From: Actinomycetales bacterium
GTDB taxonomy: Bacteria > Actinomycetota > Actinomycetes > S36-B12
Direction: 5' to 3'
Assembly (NCBI GenBank): GCA_016125355.1
Contig: WGLX01000010.1
Coordinates: 169,897 to 233,896 of the forward strand
Length of the DNA stretch: 64,000 bases
Shown: piece by piece, positions 54,977 through 63,636 of the stretch
Position numbering within the stretch: the first letter of the stretch is position 1
How the letters are laid out: the number at the start of each line of letters is the position of its first letter
The notes under the pieces: model-generated
What the model was told of the DNA's origin: nothing
Databases searched by the model: none
The model's input: only the letters and a program-made list of their open reading frames with translations
Program-made: the position numbers and the translations under genes

Positions 54977-56014
54977 GTGACCACTGCAGACCAGACGGTG
55001 ACCTTGGGCATGGTCGGGCTCGGACGGATGGGCGCGAACCTCGTGCGCCGCGCCATGCGGGACGGCCACGCATGCGTCGTGTACGACCCCAACCCCGACG
55101 CTGTCTCCGCGTTGGTCGCCGAGGGAGCCACGGGAGCGGGCTCGCTGAGCGAGTTCGTGGAGAAGCTGCCGGCCCCCCGAAATGTCTGGGTCATGGTGCC
55201 GGCGGGCAGCGTGACGGAATCCGTGGTCAGTGACCTGACGGCGCTGCTGTCCGAGGGCGACTGCCTCATCGACGGGGGGAACTCCTACTACCGCGACGAC
55301 ATCCGCCGGGGCGAGGTCGCTGCGGGCAAGGGCATCGACTACCTCGATGTCGGCACCTCGGGCGGTGTGTGGGGGCTCGAACGCGGGTACTGCCTGATGA
55401 TCGGCGGCCCGGACCGGTCTGTGGATCGACTCGTACCCCTGTGGAACACCATCGCTCCGGGCGTGGCGGCTGCCGAGCGCACCCCCGGACGCACCGGCGA
55501 CCCGACCCCGGACGAGCATGGCTGGCTGCACTGCGGTCCGAGCGGTGCCGGTCACTTCGTGAAGATGGTCCACAACGGCATCGAGTACGGCCTCATGGCC
55601 GCCTACGCCGAGGGACTGAACATCCTCAAGCACGCCAACGCGGGCACGGTGCAGCGTGATGCCGACGCCGAGACCGCTCCGCTCTCCGATCCCGAGTACT
55701 ACCAGTACGACCTGGACATCCCGGCGATCGCCGAGGTCTGGCGTCGGGGCAGCGTGGTCGGCTCGTGGCTGCTCGACCTCACCGCGTCCGCGCTCCACCA
55801 GTCGCCGGAGCTCGAGGAGTTCGGGGGCCGCGTGTCGGATTCCGGCGAGGGCCGATGGACGTCGATCGCGGCCATCGAGGAGGGGGTGTCGGCTCCCGTG
55901 CTGACCTCGGCCCTCTACGAGCGCTTCCAGTCCCAGGGTGCGGACCTGTTCGCCGACAAGCTGCTCAGCGCGATGCGCAAGGAGTTCGGCGGGCACGACG
56001 AGAAGAAGGGCTAG
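54977..56014 (+). CDS. gnd: 6-phosphogluconate dehydrogenase, short form (GntZ/YqeC-like)
   Basis: Oxidatively decarboxylates 6-phosphogluconate to ribulose-5-phosphate. 345 residues, the short class. MVGLGRMGANLVRR is the nucleotide motif; DGGNSYYRDD, GTSGGVWGLERGYCLMIGG and SGAGHFVKMVHNGIEYG give the catalytic residues. The short class is often NAD-dependent; cofactor use here is inferred. GTG start 9 bases after GGAGG. zwf is not in the window. Confidence 0.93.
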   Translation: MTTADQTVTLGMVGLGRMGANLVRRAMRDGHACVVYDPNPDAVSALVAEGATGAGSLSEFVEKLPAPRNVWVMVPAGSVTESVVSDLTALLSEGDCLIDGGNSYYRDDIRRGEVAAGKGIDYLDVGTSGGVWGLERGYCLMIGGPDRSVDRLVPLWNTIAPGVAAAERTPGRTGDPTPDEHGWLHCGPSGAGHFVKMVHNGIEYGLMAAYAEGLNILKHANAGTVQRDADAETAPLSDPEYYQYDLDIPAIAEVWRRGSVVGSWLLDLTASALHQSPELEEFGGRVSDSGEGRWTSIAAIEEGVSAPVLTSALYERFQSQGADLFADKLLSAMRKEFGGHDEKKG

Positions 56015-56045
56015 CGGCCCTCGTCACAGGCGCGGCAGACCGGAA

Positions 56046-57272
56046 TCAGAGTCGAACACCCAGAAGCGCGTCGGCGATGTCGGCGAAGACCCCCGGCGAA
56101 TCCGCGTCCGGTCCCTCGGAGCCTGCGGCAGCCATCGCCCAGGCGTCCATGGCATCGAGGGCCTCCGGCGTGCGCAGGTCGTTGGCGAGGGCCGTCCGGA
56201 CAGCCTCCAGCGTGGGCAGGACGTCGGGTCCCGACGGCGCCTGCGCCGCCATCCGCCAGAGGGCCAGCCTCTTCGTGGCCCCCTCGAGCCCCTGATCGGT
56301 CCAGGCCCAGTCCGACCGGTAGTGATGGGCCAGCAGCGCCAGCCGGATGGCTGATGGATCCACCCCGGCGTGCCGCAGCGCGGACACGAACACGAGGTTG
56401 CCGCGCGATTTGGACATCTTGTGCCCCTGCCAGGACACCATGGCCGAGTGCACGTAGTGGCGGGCGAACGGGCGGGCTCCGGCAATGACCTGCGCCTCGG
56501 CCGCGCACATCTCATGATGCGGGAAGGCGAGATCGCTGCCGCCCCCCTGCACGTCGAACGTCATCCCGAGGTGATCGAGCGCGATGGCGGTGCACTCGAT
56601 GTGCCAGCCCGGTCGGCCGTGTCCGAGCGGGGTGTCCCAGGCGGGCTCGTCGGGGCGCTCTGACTGCCACACCAGGCAGTCGAGGGGATCCTCCTTGCCC
56701 GGGCGGGCCGGATCGCCCCCGCGTTCCGCGAACACGGAGATCATCTGGTCACGGTCGAGGCCTGCCACCTCGCCGAACGCCGGGTCGCTGGCGACGCGGA
56801 AGTACAGGTCCCCGTCGACGGAGTACACCGCCCCCTTCGCCTGCAGCTCCTCGACGTACCGGGCGACCGAGGGGATGGACTCCACGGCGCCGATGTAGTG
56901 CTGCGGGGGCAGCACGTTCAGCGCCTCCATGTCCTCCCGGAACAGCGCCGTCTCGCGGTCGGCGATCTCGCGCCAGTCCTGTCCGGTCTGCACGGCGCGC
57001 TCGAGCAGGGGGTCGTCGATGTCGGTGACGTTCTGCACGTAGTGGACCTCGAGGCCGTTGTCCCGCCAGACACGGTTGATCACGTCGAAGTTCACGTAGG
57101 TGAATGCGTGGCCCATGTGGGTCGCGTCGTAGGGCGTGATGCCGCAGACGTACATGCGCGCCGTGCCCTCGGGCTCGGTGACACGCACCGACCCGGCCGC
57201 TGTGTCGAACAGCCAGAGCGGGTAGCCCGTGCCGGGCAGGTGGGGAAGGTTCGGCTCGGGCCACGAATTCAC
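56046..57272 (-). CDS. mshC: Cysteine:glucosaminyl-inositol ligase MshC
   Basis: Joins cysteine to GlcN-Ins with ATP in mycothiol synthesis. 408 residues, CysRS-like: [18 protein letters not shown] (zinc Cys and HIGH-like), [13 protein letters not shown] (zinc Cys), FPHHEMC, and KMSKS loop. Shorter than CysRS (no anticodon domain), as expected for MshC. GTG start with TAGGCT exactly 6 bases upstream. Confidence 0.95.
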   Translation of the reverse strand: MNSWPEPNLPHLPGTGYPLWLFDTAAGSVRVTEPEGTARMYVCGITPYDATHMGHAFTYVNFDVINRVWRDNGLEVHYVQNVTDIDDPLLERAVQTGQDWREIADRETALFREDMEALNVLPPQHYIGAVESIPSVARYVEELQAKGAVYSVDGDLYFRVASDPAFGEVAGLDRDQMISVFAERGGDPARPGKEDPLDCLVWQSERPDEPAWDTPLGHGRPGWHIECTAIALDHLGMTFDVQGGGSDLAFPHHEMCAAEAQVIAGARPFARHYVHSAMVSWQGHKMSKSRGNLVFVSALRHAGVDPSAIRLALLAHHYRSDWAWTDQGLEGATKRLALWRMAAQAPSGPDVLPTLEAVRTALANDLRTPEALDAMDAWAMAAAGSEGPDADSPGVFADIADALLGVRL

Positions 57273-57278
57273 GCCGTC

Positions 57279-57284
57279 AGCCTA
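57279..57284 (-). promoter_or_regulatory. -10 hexamer TAGGCT, leaderless mshC promoter
   Basis: Ends exactly 6 bases before the mshC GTG. Confidence 0.55.
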
Positions 57285-57296
57285 GTCAGGGCCCCC

Positions 57297-58103
57297 TCAG
57301 AACACCGGCCACGGGATGGCCGGCCATCGGCTCCCCGGCAGTGGGAAGGTCCTCTGACGCAGCAGGCGGCGCACCCGGTCGCGCAGCACCTGGCGTTCCT
57401 CGTCGGCCAGCCAGCGGTCGACGGCGTCGAAGGAATCGCCCAGCGTGTCGTGCAGCCGCTCCACGTCGGTCATCACCGACTCAGGCACCGGGTCGCCCGC
57501 CCAGCCCCACAGGACCGTGCGCAGCTTCTCGTCGACGGCGAATGTCACGCCGTGGTCGATCGCCCACACGCGGCCGTCGACGTCCGTGAGGACGTGACCG
57601 CCCTTCCGATCCGCGTTGTTGACGAGCACATCGAAGATGGCGATGCGGGCCACGTCATCCGTGGCCGCGTGCACGAGTTCCACGGCGCGCCCGGATCCGT
57701 CCTCGGCGTCGAGGACGTGCACGAAGCCCTCGATCCGACCTCCGGGCCGGACGACCTGGACCTGACTCGCCTGCGGGTCCTCATCGATCCACAGCTGACA
57801 CATGCCCTCGCCGCCGGGGCCGTCGGTGCGCCACACGGTGGGCGGGACGAGGTGCCAGCCCAGCGCCTCGGACAACTCGAACGCGGCGATCTCGCGGTGC
57901 GTCAGCGTCCATTCGGGGAAGTCCCACAGGGGTCGTTCCCCGGCAACCGGCTTGACGACACACAGGAGCTCCGCGCCGCCCACCTCGGCCCGGCACCGGA
58001 GCGTGGTGTTCGACGCATCGCTGAGCCGGCCCTCGACCTCGAGGTCCGCGGACGCGAGCAGCTCGAGGAGCTCGGGGTGCTGCAGCCACTCGCTCGACGT
58101 CAT
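57297..58103 (-). CDS. SCO1664-family protein (PI3/4-kinase-like fold)
   Basis: 268 residues. The segment IAIFDVLVNNADRKGGHVL followed by VWAIDHGVTFA resembles the catalytic and metal loops of PI3/4-kinase-like (HipA-related) proteins. No partner kinase or lipid is known. It is conserved beside mshC, DUF3090 and a histidine phosphatase across actinobacteria. ATG overlaps the DUF3090 stop. Confidence 0.85.
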   Translation of the reverse strand: MTSSEWLQHPELLELLASADLEVEGRLSDASNTTLRCRAEVGGAELLCVVKPVAGERPLWDFPEWTLTHREIAAFELSEALGWHLVPPTVWRTDGPGGEGMCQLWIDEDPQASQVQVVRPGGRIEGFVHVLDAEDGSGRAVELVHAATDDVARIAIFDVLVNNADRKGGHVLTDVDGRVWAIDHGVTFAVDEKLRTVLWGWAGDPVPESVMTDVERLHDTLGDSFDAVDRWLADEERQVLRDRVRRLLRQRTFPLPGSRWPAIPWPVF

Positions 58104-58663
58104 GTGCGCCGGCGGTATCCGTTGGACCGGGGACAGATGTGACCCGACGCGTCCAGGGGCTGGCTGCAGAACGGGCACGGGGGGCGTCCCGCGGCCACGA
58201 CGGACCGGGTGCGCTGGGCGAAGGCGCGCCCATACGCGGCGGTCATCCACACCCGAAGGGTGTCCGGGCCATCGGCCTCGTCGTCCCCCAGCTCCGGAAC
58301 ATCCTCAGCGTCCTCGACGATCGCATAGGCCTCCAGGATGACGCGGCCGTTCGCCTCATCCCATCCGAGCGCCATCGCCCCCACGCGGAACTCCTCCACC
58401 AGGGGAACGTCCAAGGGGTCGGTGTCCACCAGAGCCGGCGGTGCCTCGGTCGGCACCTCCGTGGGGCCGCCCCGCTCCGCGGCCTCGTTGAGCAGCTCGT
58501 CCACGCGCTCGGCCAGCACCGATGCCTGCGCCTTCTCCAGAGCCACGCTGGTGACCGACGAACCCTCGCGCGCCTGCAGGTAGAAGGTGCGCTCGCCGGG
58601 CATGCCGACCGTGCCGACCACGAACCGATCGGGCGCCTGGTAGCTGAAGATCTGGCGTGTCAC
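58100..58663 (-). CDS. DUF3090 family protein with zinc ribbon
   Basis: 187 residues, Rv2134c-like. Start RQIFSYQAPDRFVVGTVGMPGERTFYLQA, C-terminal zinc ribbon CPFCSQPLDASGHICPR. Function unknown. Overlaps both neighbours by 4 bases, giving a tightly coupled trio. Confidence 0.88.
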   Translation of the reverse strand: MTRQIFSYQAPDRFVVGTVGMPGERTFYLQAREGSSVTSVALEKAQASVLAERVDELLNEAAERGGPTEVPTEAPPALVDTDPLDVPLVEEFRVGAMALGWDEANGRVILEAYAIVEDAEDVPELGDDEADGPDTLRVWMTAAYGRAFAQRTRSVVAAGRPPCPFCSQPLDASGHICPRSNGYRRRT

Positions 58664-59346
58664 GAGCCTGCACCTCCCCCGACAGCGGCGTCGCTTCGTC
58701 CGCGCCGACGCCGCTTCTTCGGCGGGCGGAGACCGGCGAGGGAGCCGCCGGTGTCATTCGTGCGCTCCACGAAGGGCCGCAGGGGCGTGTAGTCGATCAC
58801 GCTCACCGACGCCGGGTCGACCCGGATGCGCTGGAACTGGTCGAGGTGCATGCCGAGGGCATCGGCCAGGATCGCCTTGATGACATCCCCGTGGCTGACC
58901 ACGGCGTAGACCCCATCGTCGCCGGCCCGCGTGTTCCACTCGCGAACGGCCGCGACGGCCCGGTGCTGCATGCCGGCCATCGACTCTCCGTCGGGCCCGG
59001 GGAACACCGCGGCGCTGGGGTGGGCCTGCACGACCTTCCAGAGCGGGTCCTTGGCCAGTGTCTTGAGCTCGCCACCGGTCCAGTCGCCGTATCGGCACTC
59101 CCCCACGCGCTCGTCCACGTGGACCTCGACCTTCCGGTCGCCCAGCATGAGCCCGGCCGTCTCCCGGGTCCGCTCCAGCGGGGATGTGACGACGAAGGAG
59201 AGCGGCACCTCGCCCAGCCGGGCCGCCAGGGCGCCTGCTTGGGCACGCCCGGTCTCGTCGAGCGTGACGCCCGGCGTCCAACCCGCCAGCACGCCCCCGG
59301 CATTGGCACTCGTGCGTCCGTGGCGGACAAGAAGGACGACCGACAT
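58660..59346 (-). CDS. Histidine phosphatase, MSMEG_4193 family
   Basis: 228-residue phosphoglycerate-mutase-like protein: LLVRHGRTSAN (catalytic His), SPLERTRETA, GECRYGDWTGGEL and VVSHGDVIKAIL. The C-terminal tail is basic (KKRRRRGRS). Substrate unknown. ATG with TACGCT 7 bases upstream; heads the trio with DUF3090 and the SCO1664-like gene. Confidence 0.88.
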   Translation of the reverse strand: MSVVLLVRHGRTSANAGGVLAGWTPGVTLDETGRAQAGALAARLGEVPLSFVVTSPLERTRETAGLMLGDRKVEVHVDERVGECRYGDWTGGELKTLAKDPLWKVVQAHPSAAVFPGPDGESMAGMQHRAVAAVREWNTRAGDDGVYAVVSHGDVIKAILADALGMHLDQFQRIRVDPASVSVIDYTPLRPFVERTNDTGGSLAGLRPPKKRRRRGRSDAAVGGGAGS

Positions 59347-59353
59347 GCGAGTC

Positions 59354-59359
59354 AGCGTA
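59354..59359 (-). promoter_or_regulatory. -10 hexamer TACGCT for the histidine-phosphatase trio
   Basis: Ends 7 bases before the ATG at 59346. Confidence 0.5.
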
Positions 59360-59373
59360 GATGGTCCCCGGTC

Positions 59374-60414
59374 ATGCAGCAGAATGGCCGGGTGATCCGC
59401 GGCATGGGCCTGTACTCGCGCGATGAGGTCGTACCGGTCCCCGAGGTGCGCAACTGGGAGAACCCTGGCGACACCCATCCGAGGCCCAAGCTGGAGGAGC
59501 TCAAGGAGCGCTGCCTCGCCACCGAGGAGTCCTTCGTCTGGCTGGGACTCTTCGAGCCCACGCGCGCCGAGCTGGACATGGTGGCTGACGTCTTCGAGCT
59601 GCCCAAGCTGCTCGTCGAGGACGCATCGAACCCCGAGCAGCGTCCCAAGTTCGAGGTGACCCCCGAGGGGACTGGCCTGGCCCTGCTGAAGACCCTCGAC
59701 TACGTCGAGTCCACCTCGGATGTCCTCACCGGGCAGCTCGCCGTCTTCGTCGGACCGTGGTTCGCCGTGACGGTCAGGTTCGGGCAGATCGGCGACCTGC
59801 GAGGCATCCGCGCCCGTCTCGAGGGCGATGCCGACCTGCGCCAGTACGGACCCATCGCGGTGCTCTACGCGGTCCTCGACCAGACCGTGGACGGCTACCT
59901 CGCGATCACCGACGAGATCAGCGATGACGTCGAGCAACTCGAGGCGCAGGTCTTCTCGGAGGAGCAGGTGGGCCCGACCACGACGAGCATCTACCGGCTC
60001 AAGCGCGAGAACGTCGAGATGCGCAGGGCGGTCGGCCCCCTGGTCATGTGGGCGCACGCGGCGGTCGGCAAGGAGATCTCATGGGTGCCGCCGGGCCTGC
60101 GGTCCCACTTCCGCGACGTGGGCGAGCACGTGCTGCGGGCCAGCGACGCCGTGGAGGCCGCCGACAACCTTCTCATGACGATGCTCATGGCGTCCACATC
60201 GCTGCAGGACCTGCAGCAGAACCGCGACATGCGGAAGATCTCCGCGTGGGTGGCCATCGCGGCCGTTCCCACCGCTCTGGCCGCCATCTACGGCATGAAC
60301 TTCGACAACATGCCGGAACTGCACTGGAGTTTCGGCTATCCCGTGGCGCTGGGCCTGATGGGCACGGCGTGCCTGCTGCTCTACCGCGCCTTCAAGCGCA
60401 GTGGCTGGCTCTGA
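59374..60414 (+). CDS. corA: CorA-type magnesium/cobalt transporter
   Basis: 346 residues. Large cytosolic N-terminal domain, then two C-terminal membrane helices with the YGMNF selectivity motif followed by NMPE, and a short cytosolic basic end (FKRSGWL). Forms a pentameric Mg2+ (or Co2+) channel. The ATG at 59374 was kept; the GTG six codons later is possible. Divergent from the histidine phosphatase with 27 bases between starts. Confidence 0.92.
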   Translation: MQQNGRVIRGMGLYSRDEVVPVPEVRNWENPGDTHPRPKLEELKERCLATEESFVWLGLFEPTRAELDMVADVFELPKLLVEDASNPEQRPKFEVTPEGTGLALLKTLDYVESTSDVLTGQLAVFVGPWFAVTVRFGQIGDLRGIRARLEGDADLRQYGPIAVLYAVLDQTVDGYLAITDEISDDVEQLEAQVFSEEQVGPTTTSIYRLKRENVEMRRAVGPLVMWAHAAVGKEISWVPPGLRSHFRDVGEHVLRASDAVEAADNLLMTMLMASTSLQDLQQNRDMRKISAWVAIAAVPTALAAIYGMNFDNMPELHWSFGYPVALGLMGTACLLLYRAFKRSGWL

Positions 60415-60418
60415 CCCG

Positions 60419-61237
60419 TCAGGCGGTGAGCACTCCCGCGGCCAGCAGCACCATGACGAGCAGGCCGAGGCCGATCCGGTAGAAGACGAACGGCTTGTAG
60501 GTCTTGGTGGTCAGCCACCTCATCAGCCAGGCGATCACAGCGAAGCCGATCCCGAAGGCGATGACGGTGGCCAGGATGGTCGGACCCCAGGCGACCGTGG
60601 CGTCCTCGCCGATCTTGCGGGCCTCGAACAGGCCCGACGCGAGCACGGCAGGAACGGCCAGGAGGAAGGCATAGCGTGCCGCGGCCCCACGGGTGTAGCC
60701 CATGAACAGGCCCGCGGAGATCGTCGCACCGGAGCGCGAGACGCCGGGGATCAGGGCAAGCGCCTGGGCCAAGCCGTAGAGGATGCCGTCCTTGACGGTC
60801 AGGTCCCGCTCGTCCTTGACCCGCTCACCCAGAGCATCGGCGACTCCGAGGATGACGCCGAACAGGATGAGCATCGTCGCGGTGAGCCACAGGTTGCGCG
60901 CGGCGGTCTCGATCTGGTCCTTGAACAGGAAGCCCAGGACGCCTACCGGAATGGTCCCGATGATGATGAGCCAGCCCATGCGTGCCGCAGGCTCATGCCG
61001 TGCGTCGGCGTTGTACAGGGAGCGGAACCAGCCGGACAGGATCTCCCACAGCTCCTTGCGGAAGTAGATGATGACCGCCATCTCGGTGCCGATCTGGGTC
61101 ACCGCGGTGAAGGCGGCTCCTGGATCGTCCCAGCCGAACAGCTGGGACACGATAAAGATGTGCGCGCTCGAGGAGATCGGCAAGAACTCGGTGAGGCCTT
61201 GGACGAGGCCGAGGACGATCGCCTCGAACCAGGACAT
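60419..61237 (-). CDS. uppP: Undecaprenyl-diphosphatase UppP
   Basis: Recycles undecaprenyl diphosphate to the monophosphate carrier lipid for peptidoglycan synthesis. 272 residues, polytopic; motifs [14 protein letters not shown] and [11 protein letters not shown]. The ATG overlaps the LLM gene stop (ATGA); the ORF-track TTG one codon earlier is not needed. Confidence 0.95.
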   Translation of the reverse strand: MSWFEAIVLGLVQGLTEFLPISSSAHIFIVSQLFGWDDPGAAFTAVTQIGTEMAVIIYFRKELWEILSGWFRSLYNADARHEPAARMGWLIIIGTIPVGVLGFLFKDQIETAARNLWLTATMLILFGVILGVADALGERVKDERDLTVKDGILYGLAQALALIPGVSRSGATISAGLFMGYTRGAAARYAFLLAVPAVLASGLFEARKIGEDATVAWGPTILATVIAFGIGFAVIAWLMRWLTTKTYKPFVFYRIGLGLLVMVLLAAGVLTA

Positions 61238-62286
61238 CAACCCGCCAATCCGGACTCGTCCAGAACCTCCGCCATCGTGCGCAGTGTCGCGAGCCGCTCT
61301 TCCAGCGTCGCAGCGTAGGTGGCCACCGTGAGCGTGGTGACACCGGCCTCGGCGTAGGCCGCGAGCCGGTCGCGCACGCGGTCACGCGGCCCGATGAGCG
61401 AGGTCCGGTCGATGAAGTCCAAGGGCACCGCCGCCATGGCCCCGGGGTAGTCCTTGGCGAGGTACTTCTCCTGGATCTCGGCAGCAGCCTCGCCGTAGCC
61501 CATCCTCGTGGCCAGCTCGTTGTAGAAGTTCTTGTCGCGGCTGCCCATCCCGCCGACGTACAGCGCCGTGTAGAAGCGCAGGGGCTCGGCGCACTGGGCC
61601 AGGTCGTCGCCGAAGACGACCGGCACGGTCGGCACAACGTCGAATCCGTCCATCGCGAGCCCGGCCTTCGCCCGCCCGGCACGCAGCGGCGCCATGAGCT
61701 CCTCGGCGTTCTCCGGCGAGAAGAAGATGGCGAGCCAGCCGTCCGCGATCTCGCCCGTGAGCTCGAGGTTCTTCGGGCCGATGGCGGCGAGGTAGAGCGG
61801 GATCCGCTCGCGCACCGGGTGGACAGTGAGGGTGAGGGCCTTGCCCGGCCCGTCGGGCAGGGGCAGCGTGAAGAACTCGCCCTCGAACGAGACCTTTTCC
61901 CGGGCCAGCGCCTTGCGGACAATGGCCACGTACTCCCGCGTGCGGGCGAGGGGACGGTCGAACCGCACACCGTGCCAGCCCTCCGACACCTGCGGTCCCG
62001 AGACGCCCAGACCCAGGCGGAAGCGGCCACCGGAGAGGGTGTCCAGCGTGGCCGCGGTCATCGCGGTGTTCGCGGGGGTTCGTCCGGGGATCTGGAAGAC
62101 CGCGGAGCCGACGTCGATGCGCTCCGTCTGCGCCGCGACCCACGCCAGCACGGTCGCCGCATCTGAGCCGTATGCCTCCGCGGCCCAGACGACCGCGTAG
62201 CCGAGACGGTCCGCCTCGCGGGCCAGGGCGAGGTTGTCGGCGTCGTTGCCGGCGCCCCAGTATCCGAGATTGAGTCCGAGCTTCAT
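61237..62286 (-). CDS. LLM-class F420-dependent oxidoreductase
   Basis: 349 residues of the luciferase-like monooxygenase fold: [40 protein letters not shown], then [13 protein letters not shown] and [18 protein letters not shown]420 use is likely from sequence type; substrate unknown. ATG at 62286 with GGGAGG 6 bases upstream. Coupled to uppP. Confidence 0.88.
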   Translation of the reverse strand: MKLGLNLGYWGAGNDADNLALAREADRLGYAVVWAAEAYGSDAATVLAWVAAQTERIDVGSAVFQIPGRTPANTAMTAATLDTLSGGRFRLGLGVSGPQVSEGWHGVRFDRPLARTREYVAIVRKALAREKVSFEGEFFTLPLPDGPGKALTLTVHPVRERIPLYLAAIGPKNLELTGEIADGWLAIFFSPENAEELMAPLRAGRAKAGLAMDGFDVVPTVPVVFGDDLAQCAEPLRFYTALYVGGMGSRDKNFYNELATRMGYGEAAAEIQEKYLAKDYPGAMAAVPLDFIDRTSLIGPRDRVRDRLAAYAEAGVTTLTVATYAATLEERLATLRTMAEVLDESGLAG

Positions 62287-62334
62287 GGCGCCTCCCGTGT
62301 CGGGCCCCGGACTGGGCCGGTTGAGGTACGGATG

Positions 62335-62344
62335 ACGGTAGCGT
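62335..62344. promoter_or_regulatory. Symmetric divergent -10 (ACGGTAGCGT)
   Basis: Minus-strand TACCGT (62340-62335) for the LLM-uppP unit and plus-strand TAGCGT (62339-62344) for the aldo/keto reductase share the central TA. TAGCGT is exactly 6 bases before the reductase ATG. Confidence 0.55.
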
Positions 62345-62350
62345 GCGCGC

Positions 62351-63334
62351 ATGGAACTTCGGCCGCTGGGCAGGTCCGGCCTGTGGATCGGCCGCCTCGG
62401 CCTCGGCACCGGCACCTGGACGCGCGGCACCGACGAGTACGAGGCCCGCGACCAGCTCGCGGCCTTCCTCGACGCCGGCGGCACCCTGATCGACACCGCG
62501 GACGCCTACGCGGACGGGGACGCCGAAGGCCTGCTCGGTGAGCTCGTGGAGGAGTTCGACATCCGCGACGAGATCGTGCTGTCGACGAAGGCAGGATCGG
62601 TGCCAGGGCCGGACCGGCGCATCAACGCCTCGCGCCGGCACCTGCTCGGCGCACTCGAACGGTCCCTGCGCCGGCTGCGCACCGACACCATCGACCTCTG
62701 GCAGGTCCACCAGTGGGATCCGTGGACCCCGCTCGAGGAGACACTGGCCGCCATCGACGCCGCCGTGACGAGCGGGAAGGTGCGCTACGCGGGGGTGTCG
62801 AACTACGCCGGCTGGCAGATGGCGCGCGCCGCGACGTGGCAGCAGGCGGGGGCGGGGCGCACGCCGCTCGTCACGACGCAGGTGGAGTACTCGCTCCTCG
62901 AGCGAGGGATCGAGCGGGAGGTCGTTCCCGCGGCCCAGGCCGTCGGGATGGGCATCCTGGCGTGGTCCCCGCTGGGCCGTGGCGTGCTTACGGGCAAGTA
63001 CCGCCACAGCATGCCGATCGACTCCCGTGGGGCCAATGTGGAGTCCGCCGCGTGGGTGCAGGCCTACCTTGACGAGCGCGGACGTCGTATCGTCGACGCC
63101 GTGGCCACGGCAGCGGAGGGACTCGGGGCATCGCCCACGGAAGTCGCCCTCGCCTGGCTGCGTGACCGCCCCGGTGTCGTCGCGCCGATCCTCGGTGCCC
63201 GGACGAACAACCAGTTGCTCGCGGCCCTCGCCTCGGAGGAGCTGGAGCTGCCCGATGAGATCCTCACGGCCTTGGACGATGTGTCGGCGCCCGCCGTCGG
63301 CTATCCCGAGGCGGGCTGGGCGCAGAGGCGATAG
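62351..63334 (+). CDS. Aldo/keto reductase
   Basis: 327-residue TIM-barrel NADPH reductase. Catalytic tetrad: Asp and Tyr in LIDTADAYADG, Lys in LSTKAGS, His in LWQVHQWDP; the phosphate-binding end is GARTNNQLLAAL. Substrate unknown. It is 2 bases before the DUF5703 gene. Confidence 0.92.
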   Translation: MELRPLGRSGLWIGRLGLGTGTWTRGTDEYEARDQLAAFLDAGGTLIDTADAYADGDAEGLLGELVEEFDIRDEIVLSTKAGSVPGPDRRINASRRHLLGALERSLRRLRTDTIDLWQVHQWDPWTPLEETLAAIDAAVTSGKVRYAGVSNYAGWQMARAATWQQAGAGRTPLVTTQVEYSLLERGIEREVVPAAQAVGMGILAWSPLGRGVLTGKYRHSMPIDSRGANVESAAWVQAYLDERGRRIVDAVATAAEGLGASPTEVALAWLRDRPGVVAPILGARTNNQLLAALASEELELPDEILTALDDVSAPAVGYPEAGWAQRR

Positions 63335-63336
63335 CG

Positions 63337-63534
63337 ATGCAGCCGCGAGCGTCCACGTGGGAGTACCGGGAGGTCCGGTTCCCACGGGGGACGACGAGGG
63401 AGGCCGCCCGCGTGCTGCTCACCGGCGCCGCTGAGACGGAGCACTGGGAGCTCGACCAGTTGCGCCTCTACCCCGACGGGCGGCGCATCGTCCGACTGCG
63501 GCGGCGCGTCTACCGGATGCAGCGGACGGCGTAG
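63337..63534 (+). CDS. DUF5703 family small protein
   Basis: 65 residues: WEYREVRFPRGTTREAARVLLTGAAETEHWELDQLRLYPDGRRIVRLRRRVYR, a compact actinobacterial family of unknown function. Probably translated from the aldo/keto reductase transcript. Confidence 0.82.
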   Translation: MQPRASTWEYREVRFPRGTTREAARVLLTGAAETEHWELDQLRLYPDGRRIVRLRRRVYRMQRTA

Positions 63535-63615
63535 CGCCCGAGGCAGCGGGCAATTCTCGTTGCGGTGCAAGGGTTTTCTGTGAGTTTGGGGTTGTGTGAC
63601 GGGGTGCTGTCCCAC

Positions 63616-63621
63616 TAGGAT
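63616..63621 (+). promoter_or_regulatory. -10 hexamer TAGGAT, leaderless DUF222 promoter
   Basis: TAGGAT ends 7 bases before the ATG, with TTGTGT (63592-63597) 18 bases upstream as a possible -35. The SOS box starts at its last base. Confidence 0.55.
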
Positions 63622-63636
63622 CGAACACATGTTCGA
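63621..63636. promoter_or_regulatory. Perfect LexA SOS box over the DUF222 start codon
   Basis: TCGAACACATGTTCGA fits TCGAAC-N4-GTTCGA at every position and contains the ATG (63629). SOS boxes were reported upstream of 13E12-repeat genes in M. tuberculosis. Confidence 0.8.

Noticed and set aside
63535-63560. Weak hairpin GCCCG-AGGCAG-CGGGC after the DUF5703 gene as terminator
   Set aside because: The stem has only 5 bp and the following sequence lacks a T run directly behind it.
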